Assembly: GCA_014584705.1 (NCBI GenBank)
Contig: JACTMJ010000021.1
Location: 1 to 64,000 of the forward strand
Reading direction: 5' to 3'
DNA length: 64,000 nt
From: Acidobacteriota bacterium
Lineage (GTDB): Bacteria; Acidobacteriota; Terriglobia; Bryobacterales; Bryobacteraceae
Positions 25,897 through 34,478 of the stretch are shown piece after piece; the first letter of the stretch is position 1; each line of letters begins with the position of its first letter. Below the pieces are notes generated by a model. That model saw only the letters and a list, made by a program, of their open reading frames with translations, was not told the DNA's origin and did no database searches. A program made the position numbers and the translations under genes.

Positions 25897-26508
25897 ATGG
25901 CCGCCGCCAAAGCACTTCGCAAATCCCCCGTGGTCGTGGGCATGGAAGACAAGGCTCACGAGAATCTAAGGTTCATCCGCAACGCGATGGAGGGTGCAAG
26001 TTCCTTCACGGCTGTCTCGGGGTGGGGCCTGGTAGCGATCGGCGTGCTCGGCTGCATCGGCTTTACGCTGAGCCGCGTGTTCGGCCGGAATGAAGCCTGG
26101 GTGTGGATCTGGCTGGGCACGGCCGCATTGGCGGTGCTTGCCGGAATCCTCTCCATCGTCTGGAAAGCAAAGAAGCGGAAGACAGATCTCTTCTCCGTAG
26201 CGGCGCGCAAGTTCGCGTTCAATCTGGCGCCTCCGCTGATCGCGGCTTTGCTGCTGACCATCGCGCTGGTCAACGCGGGCGAACTGGCCAGCCTCGGCGG
26301 GCTTTGGCTGTTGCTTTACGGCACCGGCGTGGTTACCGGCGGTTCGGCGTCGGTCCGGAGCGTGCCGGTGATGGGCTTGGGTTTCTTCGGGCTGGGCGCA
26401 GCGGCATTGTTTCTGCCGGCCGCGTTCACGCCCTGGCTGATGCTGGCGGGATTCGGTGGACTGCATATCGGCTTCGGGATTCACATCGCACGGCGGCACC
26501 ATGGCTAG
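25897..26508 (+). CDS. Polytopic membrane protein, first gene of winged-helix/uppS operon
   Basis: A 203-residue inner-membrane protein with about six hydrophobic segments: roughly 40-60, 70-90, 112-128, 133-150, 155-180 and 180-198. A short cytosolic N-terminus (MEDKAHENLRFIRNAMEG) precedes them. No transport signature is recognised. The start may be ATG 25897 or ATG 25942; the latter gives the natural-looking MEDKAHEN opening, but neither has a strong ribosome binding site. It is followed 48 bp later by the winged-helix gene, and the pair is probably a membrane sensor or partner plus regulator. Confidence 0.72.
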   Translation: MAAAKALRKSPVVVGMEDKAHENLRFIRNAMEGASSFTAVSGWGLVAIGVLGCIGFTLSRVFGRNEAWVWIWLGTAALAVLAGILSIVWKAKKRKTDLFSVAARKFAFNLAPPLIAALLLTIALVNAGELASLGGLWLLLYGTGVVTGGSASVRSVPVMGLGFFGLGAAALFLPAAFTPWLMLAGFGGLHIGFGIHIARRHHG

Positions 26509-26556
26509 TTTTTTCAGGCGCGGTGCGTACGGGGATTTCAAGACAAGGAGGACGGG

Positions 26557-26919
26557 ATGGCAAAGAACGCAGCCCGGAAGGTGATGCCCGCGCCGCCTCC
26601 GAACGCGAAGACCATGCGCGTGGTATCGGACCCGGTCACCGACCAGTTGATTCACGAGCGGGTGCGGCTGGCCATCGTCAGCAGCCTGGCGGTGAACGAC
26701 TCGCTCACGTTCAACGAATTGAAGCGCCTACTCGACATCACCGACGGCAACCTCAGCATCCACGCGCGCAAACTGGAAGAGGCAGGCTACGTCGATTGCG
26801 AGAAGGCATTCGAGGGGCGGATGCCAAAGACGACTTTCCGATTGACCGAGAAGGGCCGGGCGGCGCTAAGCCGCTATCTGGACCACATGGAGTTGCTGAT
26901 TCAGGCTGCCCGCGGGTAG
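26557..26919 (+). CDS. Winged-helix transcriptional regulator
   Basis: A 120-residue DNA-binding protein. Residues 33-110 form a MarR/ArsR-type winged helix: RLAIVSSLAVNDSLTFNELK, then the recognition helix around DGNLSIHARKLEEAGYV, and a wing with KTTFRLTEKGRAAL. The first 25 residues are basic and disordered. A strong ribosome binding site (acaaggaggacggg) precedes the ATG. No effector domain is fused, so the signal may come from the membrane protein upstream. It likely binds the two TACTTT-N6-CAAAGT palindromes and controls its own operon. Confidence 0.88.
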   Translation: MAKNAARKVMPAPPPNAKTMRVVSDPVTDQLIHERVRLAIVSSLAVNDSLTFNELKRLLDITDGNLSIHARKLEEAGYVDCEKAFEGRMPKTTFRLTEKGRAALSRYLDHMELLIQAARG

Positions 26920-26936
26920 CTATTTTTTTGGAGGTG

Positions 26937-26955
26937 TACTTTATGATACAAAGTG
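26937..26955. promoter_or_regulatory. Operator-like palindrome, site 2, overlapping the uppS start codon
   Basis: tacttt (26937..26942), six bases, then caaagt (26949..26954). The geometry equals site 1. It covers the last bases of the leader and the ATG at 26943, immediately after the ggagg ribosome binding site, so a bound repressor would sit on the initiation region. It could also be a weak hairpin in the mRNA. Confidence 0.55.
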
Positions 26956-27713
26956 CTTTTCACAATGAAAAGCCGCTGCACGTCGCCATCATTATGGATG
27001 GAAACGGGCGCTGGGCGGTGAGGCGGGGGCTGCCGCGGGTGGCCGGGCACCACGCGGGCGCGGAAGCCGTGGAACGGGTAGTGGAGGTTGCACCGAAGCT
27101 GGGCATCCGCGCGCTGACTCTATTCGCTTTCGCTTCCGACAACTGGAAGCGGCCGCCGGCGGAGGTGCGGGGCATCTTCGCGCTGGTGGAACAGTTCGTG
27201 CGCCGCGCCGTCTCGCTTTGCGTCGAGCAGGGAGTCGAAGTGCGCGCGGTGGGACGCCGGGACCGTCTGCCAAGTTCGGTACTGGACGCAATTGAGGAAG
27301 CGGAGGCGCGAACGAAGAACGGCACGCGGCTCACGCTCCGCTTCGCGATCGACTATTCCTCGCGCGACGCGCTTGTGAAAGCGGCGGCCATCGCGGGAGC
27401 GGACGGGGGCTCGCGGGAGGCGTTCAGCTACTCGCTCGCCATGGCGTATGGCGAACCGGGACGCCGGCTTCCCGACGTGGACCTGCTCATCCGTACGGCG
27501 GGCGAGCAACGGCTGAGCGACTTTCTGCTCTGGGAGAGCGCCTATGCGGAGATTCACTTCACCCGCGTGCTCTGGCCGGATTTCGGAGAAGCGGCGCTAC
27601 GGACAGCGCTGCTCGATTTCGCGCAACGGCACCGGACCTTCGGCGCGCTGGCCGCGCAGGGAGTCGCCGCGGAAGTGGCGTCTCGCCACGAGATGGAACG
27701 GAGGAGCGCGTGA
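26943..27713 (+). CDS. uppS: Isoprenyl (undecaprenyl) diphosphate synthase
   Basis: A 256-residue cis-prenyltransferase that extends farnesyl diphosphate with isopentenyl units to the C55 lipid carrier for cell-wall and glycan export. Motifs: MDGNGRWA with catalytic Asp19, FAFASDNWKRP, and the late DLLIRTAGEQRLSDFLLWE block that binds the homoallylic substrate. The start ATG 26943 has the ribosome binding site ggagg nine bases upstream. It sits in an envelope-related operon, not beside cdsA/dxr, so it may be a second, regulated paralog. It overlaps the next gene by four bases. Confidence 0.93.
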   Translation: MIQSAFHNEKPLHVAIIMDGNGRWAVRRGLPRVAGHHAGAEAVERVVEVAPKLGIRALTLFAFASDNWKRPPAEVRGIFALVEQFVRRAVSLCVEQGVEVRAVGRRDRLPSSVLDAIEEAEARTKNGTRLTLRFAIDYSSRDALVKAAAIAGADGGSREAFSYSLAMAYGEPGRRLPDVDLLIRTAGEQRLSDFLLWESAYAEIHFTRVLWPDFGEAALRTALLDFAQRHRTFGALAAQGVAAEVASRHEMERRSA

Positions 27714-29014
27714 TCGCCCGTATCGCAGCCATCCTCTTCATTTACGTGTGCACGTGCGTGGGCTGGGCGATTCTGGGAGGGTCCGTCTGGCAGCGGAGCA
27801 GCGAATCCTCCGCCAGTTTGCACGAGAATGTGGCCTCCATCTGGGGGCGGCCGCAGACGCAGATCGCGCCATCCGCATTCTACAAGAGAGTTGTGGAAAC
27901 GCCGCCGGGATCGATCGCCAGCAGCGCGGAGACGGCCGGCTCGAAGGCGGGGGAACAACCGCGTGTGCGCGTAGAGACCGTGACGATTCCGCTGCAACAG
28001 AGCCGCGTGCGGGCGGATCTAAAACTGGAGCATCGCCGCAAGGGGCTGGTCTGGTTCAGCACCTATGGAGTTCAATTCGACGGCGCATACCGTTTTGAGA
28101 ACAACAGCGGGGAAGAGCGGGAAGTCACCATCCAGTTCCAGTTGCCCGACGGTCAGGCGCTCTACGACGGGTTCAGCGCCACGGTGAACGGCAAGGAAGT
28201 GGGCGGAGAGGTCCTAAACTCGACGCTGCGCGTGAAGGAGCGCGTTCCGGCGGGCGGGACACTCGAGTTCCACACGGGTTACCGGTCACAGGGTCTCGAC
28301 TCCTGGACCTACAGCTTCGGCAAGGGCGCGAGCCGTGTGAACGACTTCCAGCTAGCAATGAGAACGAACTTCGATGCAATCGACTTCCCAGAGAGCGCAC
28401 TCGCTCCCGGCGCGCGCAAGAAGACGGACGACGGCTGGGAACTGCACTGGGAGTACGCCAGTCTGCTCTCCGGGATGAACATCGGCATGACGATGCCCGC
28501 GAAACTGCAGCCGGGCGAACTGGTGAGCCGCATCACATTTTTCGCTCCGGTGTCGCTGATGTTCTTCTTCTTCCTGATGTTCATCCTGACGCTGCTTAAG
28601 AACATCGATATTCACCCGATGAACTACTTCTTCCTGGCGGCGTCCTTCTTCTCATTCCACCTGCTGCTGGCCTATACGGCGGACCTGATCGATATTCACG
28701 TCGCATTTCTGATCTGCTCCGCGGTATCGATTTTTCTGGTGGTTAGTTACCTGCGGCTGGTGGTGGGAATGCGCTTCGCGCTGCGGGAGGCCGGGCTCCT
28801 ACAATTTCTCTACCTGGTGGGTTTCTCGTACACGTTCTTCTTGAAGGGATACAGCGCGCTTTGCGTGACCATCGCGTCGATCGTGACGCTCTATATCGTC
28901 ATGCAACTGACAGGGAGAATCCGATGGGGAGAACTGTTTGAGAGCAAGCGGGGGAAAGGACCGGCTGCGCCTCCGCCTCCGGTTCCCGCGGCGGACACTG
29001 GTTTGCACCCCTGA
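27710..29014 (+). CDS. CreD-like inner membrane protein
   Basis: A 434-residue membrane protein. One N-terminal transmembrane segment (residues 4-26) leads to a ~250-residue periplasmic beta-rich domain (GVQFDGAYRFENNSGEEREV), followed by about six transmembrane segments from residue ~285 to 405 (SLMFFFFLMFILTLL, HPMNYFFLAASFFSFHLLLA). The domain order and the NYFFLAA region fit CreD (Cet) inner membrane proteins. A Pro-rich tail ends the protein. The start is GTG 27710, overlapping uppS. CreD proteins are linked to colicin tolerance and beta-lactam response in enterics; here the link is to polyprenyl lipid supply. Confidence 0.78.
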   Translation: MIARIAAILFIYVCTCVGWAILGGSVWQRSSESSASLHENVASIWGRPQTQIAPSAFYKRVVETPPGSIASSAETAGSKAGEQPRVRVETVTIPLQQSRVRADLKLEHRRKGLVWFSTYGVQFDGAYRFENNSGEEREVTIQFQLPDGQALYDGFSATVNGKEVGGEVLNSTLRVKERVPAGGTLEFHTGYRSQGLDSWTYSFGKGASRVNDFQLAMRTNFDAIDFPESALAPGARKKTDDGWELHWEYASLLSGMNIGMTMPAKLQPGELVSRITFFAPVSLMFFFFLMFILTLLKNIDIHPMNYFFLAASFFSFHLLLAYTADLIDIHVAFLICSAVSIFLVVSYLRLVVGMRFALREAGLLQFLYLVGFSYTFFLKGYSALCVTIASIVTLYIVMQLTGRIRWGELFESKRGKGPAAPPPPVPAADTGLHP

Positions 29015-29081
29015 GACTCCGGAGCGGAGAGGGAGCGTGCGCCCGCAAACGGAATCCAGGCACGGGATGAGCGCTACTCAT

Positions 29082-29101
29082 GCGGGAGTTTCGGCTCCCG
29101 C
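29082..29101. terminator. Terminator-like hairpin between converging genes
   Basis: gcgggag and ctcccgc form a 7-bp stem over a tttcgg loop, between the ends of the CreD-like gene and the leftward small gene. No long T-run follows on either strand, so confidence is moderate. Confidence 0.45.
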
Positions 29102-29107
29102 GTCCCG

Positions 29108-29431
29108 CTAATCCTGCTTAGGCTTGGATGCGCTCGCCGATTTCTTCTTGGCCGACGGAGAAGGCTTCGACTTCGCTTTGGACTTCTTGGGGGGCGCAAC
29201 GGTCTCACCCGTTTCGGCGGGGAAATCTACAACCACCAGATTCTCATTGAAAAAGTCCCAGAGTTCCTTGCCCATCGGGCTGAGGACTTCGATGCGCTGG
29301 AGAGACTTGCGCGGACCCGGCACGACGATGATCGCGCTGCCGTCGCCGCGCAATTCCACCTGTTGGATTACTTCCAGATTGATTAGGTGATTCCCGGCGC
29401 GAAGAAATCGAGCTGTCAAAAGAGAGCGCAT
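29108..29431 (-). CDS. Small protein with FlbD-like fold and Lys/Ser-rich tail
   Basis: A 107-residue protein. Residues 1-65 are compact and beta-rich (FLRAGNHLINLEVIQQVELR, SAIIVVPG), somewhat like the FlbD/short regulator fold. Residues 75-107 are a basic, disordered tail (PPKKSKAKSKPSPSAKKK) reminiscent of histone H1-like tails, suggesting nucleic-acid binding. ATG 29431 follows gaggtaact and gives this N-terminus. It ends 44 bp from the amidohydrolase start on the same strand and may be co-transcribed with it. The assignment is tentative. Confidence 0.7.
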   Translation of the reverse strand: MRSLLTARFLRAGNHLINLEVIQQVELRGDGSAIIVVPGPRKSLQRIEVLSPMGKELWDFFNENLVVVDFPAETGETVAPPKKSKAKSKPSPSAKKKSASASKPKQD

Positions 29432-29474
29432 AGTTACCTCATTCTGGAACATTTTTCTGAAAAATGAAAGCCGA

Positions 29475-30863
29475 CTATTTCCGCTGAAGAGACGATTGTA
29501 CGGTCTGCCGGAACTCTCTGGCTTTCCGCAGCAACTCGGCATGAACATCGTTCAACAGCTTGCCGTTTTGCACGAGCAGGACACCATTCACCATGACATC
29601 CCGGACGTTGGCTCCCTTGAAGGCGTAGACCAGTTGGGAATACAGGTCATAGAGCGGGATGGCATTGAAAGCGGTGGCATCCAGCACGACCCAATCGGCG
29701 CGCTTGCCCGGCTCCAGCGAACCAATCTCCTTCTCCATGCCGAGAGCGCGCGCGCCTTCGATGGTGGCCATCGCGAAGGCATCCCTGGCGGAAAGCGCGG
29801 CGGGATCCTTGTGGGTCACTTTCTGGAGCTTCGCGGCGAGATCCATTTCCTCAAAGAGATTGAAATCGTTATTGCTGCCGGCCGGGCCATCGGTTCCCAG
29901 GCCGACGGGAATCCCGCGCTCGCGCGCCGCGCCCACCGGGGCCACGCCACTCGCAAGCATCATGTTGCTGCCTGGATTGTGGATCAGCCCGACGGGTTTG
30001 TTCCGCAGGAGATCGAGGTCCGCATTGCTGAGCCACACGCCGTGGGCGGCGATGAGCGGCTTCTCGAACATGCCCCACGCGTTGAGCACGGCGGCGGGCG
30101 TCTTGCCATACCTGGCGTGCATCTCCGTTTGCTCCTTCTGCGTTTCCGAAAGATGGATGAGCAGGGGAGCGTCATAGCGGTCCGCGAGCGCACGGCAGGC
30201 GCGCAGGGTTGCTTCGTCGTTCGTATAGAGAGCATGGGGGGCGACGGCCGCCACTACGAGCGGATGCCCGGCATATTGCTTCAGAAACGCCTCGGCGCGA
30301 GCAAGCGCCTCTCGCGGAGTCTTGGCATCGGGCGCGGGGAACTGGATCACCGTCTGGCCCGCGACCGCGCGAATTCCGGCATCGGTGGCGGCCCTGGCCA
30401 CTTCCTCTTCGAAGTAATACATGTCGACGAAGAGCGTAGTGCCGGAAAGCAGCATCTCCGCGGCCGCCAGGCGCGTGCCCCAATAGACAAACTGCGGCGT
30501 GACGTTACGGGCTTCGGCGGGGAAGATAAAGTTCTGAAGCCAGTCTTCCAGCGTGCGGTCATCGGCAAGGCCGCGGAAGAGGCTCATCGGTGCGTGGGTG
30601 TGTCCGTTGAGCAGACCGGGAATCAGGATGCCCTCGGGATAGTCGAATGCGCGTTCCGCCTTGTAAGCAGCTTCGATTTCCGCGCGCGGCCCGATTGCCA
30701 GGATGCGAGAGCCCGCAATGGCGATGGCGCCGTCTTCAATCACCCTGCGGGCGGCGTCCATGGTGACGATCGTCTTCGCACGAACCAGGATGTCGGCGGG
30801 CGCGGCCCTCAGACTGGACGACAGGAATAGAAGCAGCCAAAGCGATACGTGAAACAACCTCAT
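29475..30863 (-). CDS. Exported amidohydrolase (MtaD/SAH deaminase-like)
   Basis: A 462-residue metal hydrolase of the TRZ/ATZ-MTA/SAH deaminase group. A signal peptide covers residues 1-20 (MRLFHVSLWLLLFLSSSLRA). Metal and substrate motifs: NGHTHAP (His88, His90), VAPHALY, LIHLSET, AAHGVWL and GLGTDGPAGSNN with the catalytic Asp. The family deaminates adenosine-type or triazine substrates. Export is unusual for this family, and its position downstream of a nucleoside phosphorylase and transporter suggests it prepares extracellular nucleosides for uptake. Substrate not proven. Confidence 0.85.
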   Translation of the reverse strand: MRLFHVSLWLLLFLSSSLRAAPADILVRAKTIVTMDAARRVIEDGAIAIAGSRILAIGPRAEIEAAYKAERAFDYPEGILIPGLLNGHTHAPMSLFRGLADDRTLEDWLQNFIFPAEARNVTPQFVYWGTRLAAAEMLLSGTTLFVDMYYFEEEVARAATDAGIRAVAGQTVIQFPAPDAKTPREALARAEAFLKQYAGHPLVVAAVAPHALYTNDEATLRACRALADRYDAPLLIHLSETQKEQTEMHARYGKTPAAVLNAWGMFEKPLIAAHGVWLSNADLDLLRNKPVGLIHNPGSNMMLASGVAPVGAARERGIPVGLGTDGPAGSNNDFNLFEEMDLAAKLQKVTHKDPAALSARDAFAMATIEGARALGMEKEIGSLEPGKRADWVVLDATAFNAIPLYDLYSQLVYAFKGANVRDVMVNGVLLVQNGKLLNDVHAELLRKAREFRQTVQSSLQRK

Positions 30864-30914
30864 CCAATTCTCCGTTGGCTTCGTGGTTCCCCTCTCCCGG
30901 CGAGATGAGTTCCT

Positions 30915-31736
30915 TTACGCCAGTCTCGGCAACAGAGCTTCGAGCAGCGTCTCAAACTTCGATTGCACCATGCGTCCCGTTTCGAGGACCTCTTCATGGG
31001 TTAGCTTTTCGTCGGAGAGTCCCGCGGCCATGTTCGTGACGCACGAGATCCCGAGACAAGCCATTCCCATGTGGTTGGCGGCGATCACTTCCGGCACGGT
31101 GGACATGCCCACGAGGTCCGCGCCCAGGGTCCGGAAGGCGCGAATTTCGGCGGGAGTCTCAAAACTCGGCCCGAGCAGGGCCATGTACACGCCTTCGGCG
31201 AGGGAGACGCCCACGCTGACGGCAACTTCCCGGGCGATCTGGCGGAGAAGGGCGGGATAGGCTTCGGTCATATCCGGAAACCGCGCGCCCAACTGGCTAA
31301 GATTCGGACCGATGAGGGGGTTCGTTCCCTGGAAGTTGATGTGGTCCGTGATCAGAACCAACTGGCCGCGTTCGTAGTCCGGTTTGATGCCGCCGGCCGC
31401 GTTGGTGAGCACCAGCGTCGCCACGCCAAGCAGGCGCAGCAGGCGGACACCGAACACGACTTCCTCAGCGGAATAGCCCTCGTATTGATGCACGCGCCCG
31501 GCCAGGCAAGCGACATCCACGCCGCTGATTTCTCCGATCACGAGATCACCGGCGTGGCCTTCGGCGGAGGGCTCCGGAAAGCCGGGGATCTCGCTGTAGC
31601 GAATGCGAACCGCGTTCCGCAGGCGGCCGGCAAACCCGCCCAGCCCACTACCAAGAACGATGCCGATCCGCGGGCGTTGCGGCACGCGCGCTTCCACCAC
31701 GCGCAATGCTTCCCGCAGCAAATCCCATTGCGTCAT
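30915..31736 (-). CDS. punA: Purine nucleoside phosphorylase
   Basis: A 273-residue phosphorylase that splits purine nucleosides with phosphate to give free base and (deoxy)ribose-1-phosphate. Motifs of the trimeric PNP/MTAP family: VLGSGLGGF, GHAGDLVIG, GRVHQYEGY, LTNAAGGI and GADLVGMSTVPEVIAANHMG. Length matches type-I PNP. The ATG follows gagagggaggaccga. It lies 13 bp downstream of the nucleoside-transporter gene and 51 bp upstream of the amidohydrolase, making one salvage operon. Confidence 0.94.
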   Translation of the reverse strand: MTQWDLLREALRVVEARVPQRPRIGIVLGSGLGGFAGRLRNAVRIRYSEIPGFPEPSAEGHAGDLVIGEISGVDVACLAGRVHQYEGYSAEEVVFGVRLLRLLGVATLVLTNAAGGIKPDYERGQLVLITDHINFQGTNPLIGPNLSQLGARFPDMTEAYPALLRQIAREVAVSVGVSLAEGVYMALLGPSFETPAEIRAFRTLGADLVGMSTVPEVIAANHMGMACLGISCVTNMAAGLSDEKLTHEEVLETGRMVQSKFETLLEALLPRLA

Positions 31737-31749
31737 TCGGTCCTCCCTC

Positions 31750-32976
31750 TCAAATCAGCATACCGACGATGCAGGCGGACATGAAATTGGCCATGGTTCC
31801 GGCGGCGACGGCACGCAAGCCGAGACGCGCGAGGTCCGACTTGCGGGAAGGCGCGAGAGCACCGATGCCGCCCACCTGAATGGCGATCGAAGAGAAATTG
31901 GCGAAGCCGCAGAGGGCGTAGGTGGCAATGGTGAAGGAACGGGGAGAGAGCGATTCCTTGAGCGGCCCCAACTGGAGAAAGGCAACGAACTCATTCAGCA
32001 CCAGGCGCGTGCCAAGCAGGTTTCCCACCGCCTGCGCATCGGCCCACGCGATGCCCAGCAGCCAGGCGACGGGGGCGAACAAGATGCCGAAGAGAGCCTG
32101 CATGGTTTCGGGAATCCACCCCATGCCGGGCAACCCGTGCGCCCAGCCAAAGAGACCGTTGATCATCGCGATCAGCCCCAGAAAGGCAATGAGCATGCCC
32201 GCGATATTCAAGCTCAATTGCAGACCGTCGCCCGCACCGCGAGCGGCCGCGTCGATGACGTTCACGCCGGGCCTTTCCACCTCGATATCCACTTTGCCGA
32301 GGGTTTCCGGGTGATCCGTCTCCGGCACCAGCATCTTGGCGATCAGGATGGTGGCGGGGGCGGTCATCACGACGGCGGTCAGGAGATGCTTGATATCCAC
32401 GCCGGCGAGTTTGACGTAGGCGGCCATCACCGCTCCGGAGACGTGAGCCATGCCGCAGGTCATGATGGTGAAGAGTTCGCTCTCCGTGAGCCTTGGAAGA
32501 AAGGGCCGGATGGTGAGGGGCGCTTCGGTTTGCCCCATGAAGATGCTGGCGGCCACGTTGGTGGCTTCCGCGCCGCTCGCGCCCATCACACGCTGCATCA
32601 CACGCGCCATCAGGCGCACGAGCACCTGCATGATTCCGAAGTAATACAGGATGGAAAAAAACGAAGCGATGAAGATGATGATGGGAAGAACCTGGAAGGC
32701 GAAGAGCACGCCATAAGGGCCGGCCTTGGTGCCCAGGGCTTCCCCGAATACGAAGCCGCTGCCCGCTTCGACGAAGCCGAACATGGCATTCACGGCCACG
32801 CTGGCGTACTCGAAAACCTTGCCAAAATCCGTGAGAAGCACGAGACAGGCGAAGCTGAGTTGCAGGCCGAGGCCCCAGAGCAGAAGGGAAAGCCGGATGC
32901 GCTTGCGGTCTTTCGAGCAGAGCCAGGCAACCCCGAGGATCACCGCAAGCCCTAAAAGACCGGTAAAGCGCTCCAT
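31750..32976 (-). CDS. nupC: Concentrative nucleoside transporter (NupC family)
   Basis: A 408-residue inner-membrane symporter with ~10 hydrophobic segments. Signature blocks include FVFGEALG, LPIIIFIASFFSILYYFGI, GQTEAPLTIRPFL and the late CGFANFSSIAIQVGGIGALAP. These proteins take up nucleosides with H+ or Na+. ATG 32976 is chosen because ggag lies five bases before it; a TTG at 32991 would add five residues. It sits between the pyrimidine and purine phosphorylases, so import and phosphorolysis are coupled. Confidence 0.93.
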   Translation of the reverse strand: MERFTGLLGLAVILGVAWLCSKDRKRIRLSLLLWGLGLQLSFACLVLLTDFGKVFEYASVAVNAMFGFVEAGSGFVFGEALGTKAGPYGVLFAFQVLPIIIFIASFFSILYYFGIMQVLVRLMARVMQRVMGASGAEATNVAASIFMGQTEAPLTIRPFLPRLTESELFTIMTCGMAHVSGAVMAAYVKLAGVDIKHLLTAVVMTAPATILIAKMLVPETDHPETLGKVDIEVERPGVNVIDAAARGAGDGLQLSLNIAGMLIAFLGLIAMINGLFGWAHGLPGMGWIPETMQALFGILFAPVAWLLGIAWADAQAVGNLLGTRLVLNEFVAFLQLGPLKESLSPRSFTIATYALCGFANFSSIAIQVGGIGALAPSRKSDLARLGLRAVAAGTMANFMSACIVGMLI

Positions 32977-33052
32977 TGACTCTCCGAACAACTCCTCGAA
33001 CTCAGGCGACAGACGGGAGCACTGGTGCGGGCCTCGCGCCCGCCCTCAGGGT

Positions 33053-34357
33053 TTAGCCGACGACTTCGAGAATCAGTTCGCGACTCTCGGGTTCGCTGTT
33101 CGAGATACGGAAGGCGTCCTCCACCATTTCCGCGGCCTCGTCCACACGCTCTTCATTGGTGTAATACAGGCGCGCGAGCACGGAGCCGTTCTCGACCCTG
33201 GCGCCCATCTTCACTTCGAGTATGACGCCGACAGCGGGATCGACTTCATCGGAGAAGATATCCCGGCCGCCGCCGATCATCGCCGCGGCACGCCCGATAT
33301 CCTCCGCATTGATAGCGGAAACGAAACCGCCGCGGGGGGTGAAAATTTCACGCGCGCCCATGGCGTTCGGCAGGAGTTCGAACCGGTCGAGCACCTGGGG
33401 ATTGCCTCCCTGGGCGATAATCACTTCCTTGAACTTGCGGTAGCCCGAAAGGTCAATCAGCTTATTCTGCGCGATCTCGCGAGCTTCATCGAGGCTCTTG
33501 GTGACCTTGCCGATCTGGATCATCCGCGCGGCCAGTTCGAGCGCGATCCGCGTGAGATCACTGGGACCCATATTCTGCAGGGTCTGCGAGACTTCCATGA
33601 TTTCGAGCGCATTCCCGACGGCGAAGCCGATGGGCTGGTTCATGTCCGTAATGAGCGCCTGGACGCGCTTATCGGCGCGGCGGCCGATGGTGATCATCAT
33701 CTGCGCCAGACGCCGCGCATCCAGTTGTTTCTTCATGTGAGCGCCCGCGCCCACCTTCACGTCGAAAACCACGGCATCGACGCCGGCGGCGAGCTTCTTC
33801 GACATGATGGAAGAAGCCATCAAGGGAATCGAATCCACCGTGCTCGACAGATCCCGAAGGGCGTAGACACGCTCATCGGCGGGTGCGATGTCCTGGTTCT
33901 GCTGCATGAAGGCGAGACCGTGCTCCCGCAGCACCATCTTGAAGTCGTCCAGGCTGATATCCGTCCGGAATCCGGGGATGGAACCGACCTTGTCGAGCGT
34001 GTTGCCCATGAAACCGGAAGTCCGGGAGGCAATGATGGGCACCACGACGCCAGCGGCGGCAGCGATGGGTGCAGCGATCAGGGTCGTCTTATCGCCAACG
34101 CCGCCCGTGGAATTCTGTTCCACTTTCACGCCGGGGATGTCGGAAAGATCCAGCGATTCGCCGCTGCGGACCAGATAATCGGTCATCGCGGTGGCTTCGT
34201 CTTCGCTCATCCCGCTGAAATAGACAGCCATCAGAAAGGCCGCCATTTGGAAATCGGGAATCTCACCGCGGCTGTAGCCGTCCACCATGTATACGATTTC
34301 TTCGGCGCTAAGTTCTTCCCCTTCGCGCTTCTGGTGGATTAAGTCAGTTGTTCGCAT
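33053..34357 (-). CDS. pdp: Pyrimidine-nucleoside (thymidine) phosphorylase
   Basis: A 434-residue enzyme that phosphorolyses thymidine, deoxyuridine or uridine. The phosphate-binding loop is STGGVGDKTTL, followed by GFMGNTLDKVGSIPGF; VDAVVFDVKVGAGAHMK and the C-terminal pyrimidine-phosphorylase domain (AINAEDIGRAAAMIGGGR) are complete. The length is standard. It is the first gene of the leftward salvage operon (pdp, nupC, punA, amidohydrolase). Pdp or deoA type cannot be separated from the sequence alone. Confidence 0.94.
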   Translation of the reverse strand: MRTTDLIHQKREGEELSAEEIVYMVDGYSRGEIPDFQMAAFLMAVYFSGMSEDEATAMTDYLVRSGESLDLSDIPGVKVEQNSTGGVGDKTTLIAAPIAAAAGVVVPIIASRTSGFMGNTLDKVGSIPGFRTDISLDDFKMVLREHGLAFMQQNQDIAPADERVYALRDLSSTVDSIPLMASSIMSKKLAAGVDAVVFDVKVGAGAHMKKQLDARRLAQMMITIGRRADKRVQALITDMNQPIGFAVGNALEIMEVSQTLQNMGPSDLTRIALELAARMIQIGKVTKSLDEAREIAQNKLIDLSGYRKFKEVIIAQGGNPQVLDRFELLPNAMGAREIFTPRGGFVSAINAEDIGRAAAMIGGGRDIFSDEVDPAVGVILEVKMGARVENGSVLARLYYTNEERVDEAAEMVEDAFRISNSEPESRELILEVVG

Positions 34358-34478
34358 TACTTTAAGCCCAAGCTACCAAAATACCAAATCATGAGGCCTT
34401 TACGGGCGGAAATCTGGTTTCAGCCGGAATCCGGGCACAAAGCGTCTCTGGAATCAGCGTACGCGCGGACGAGGCGGC

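Noticed and set aside
31603..34342. Two long plus-strand open frames (450 and 538 codons) opposite nupC and pdp
   Set aside because: They mirror well-supported nucleoside genes and show no family signature.
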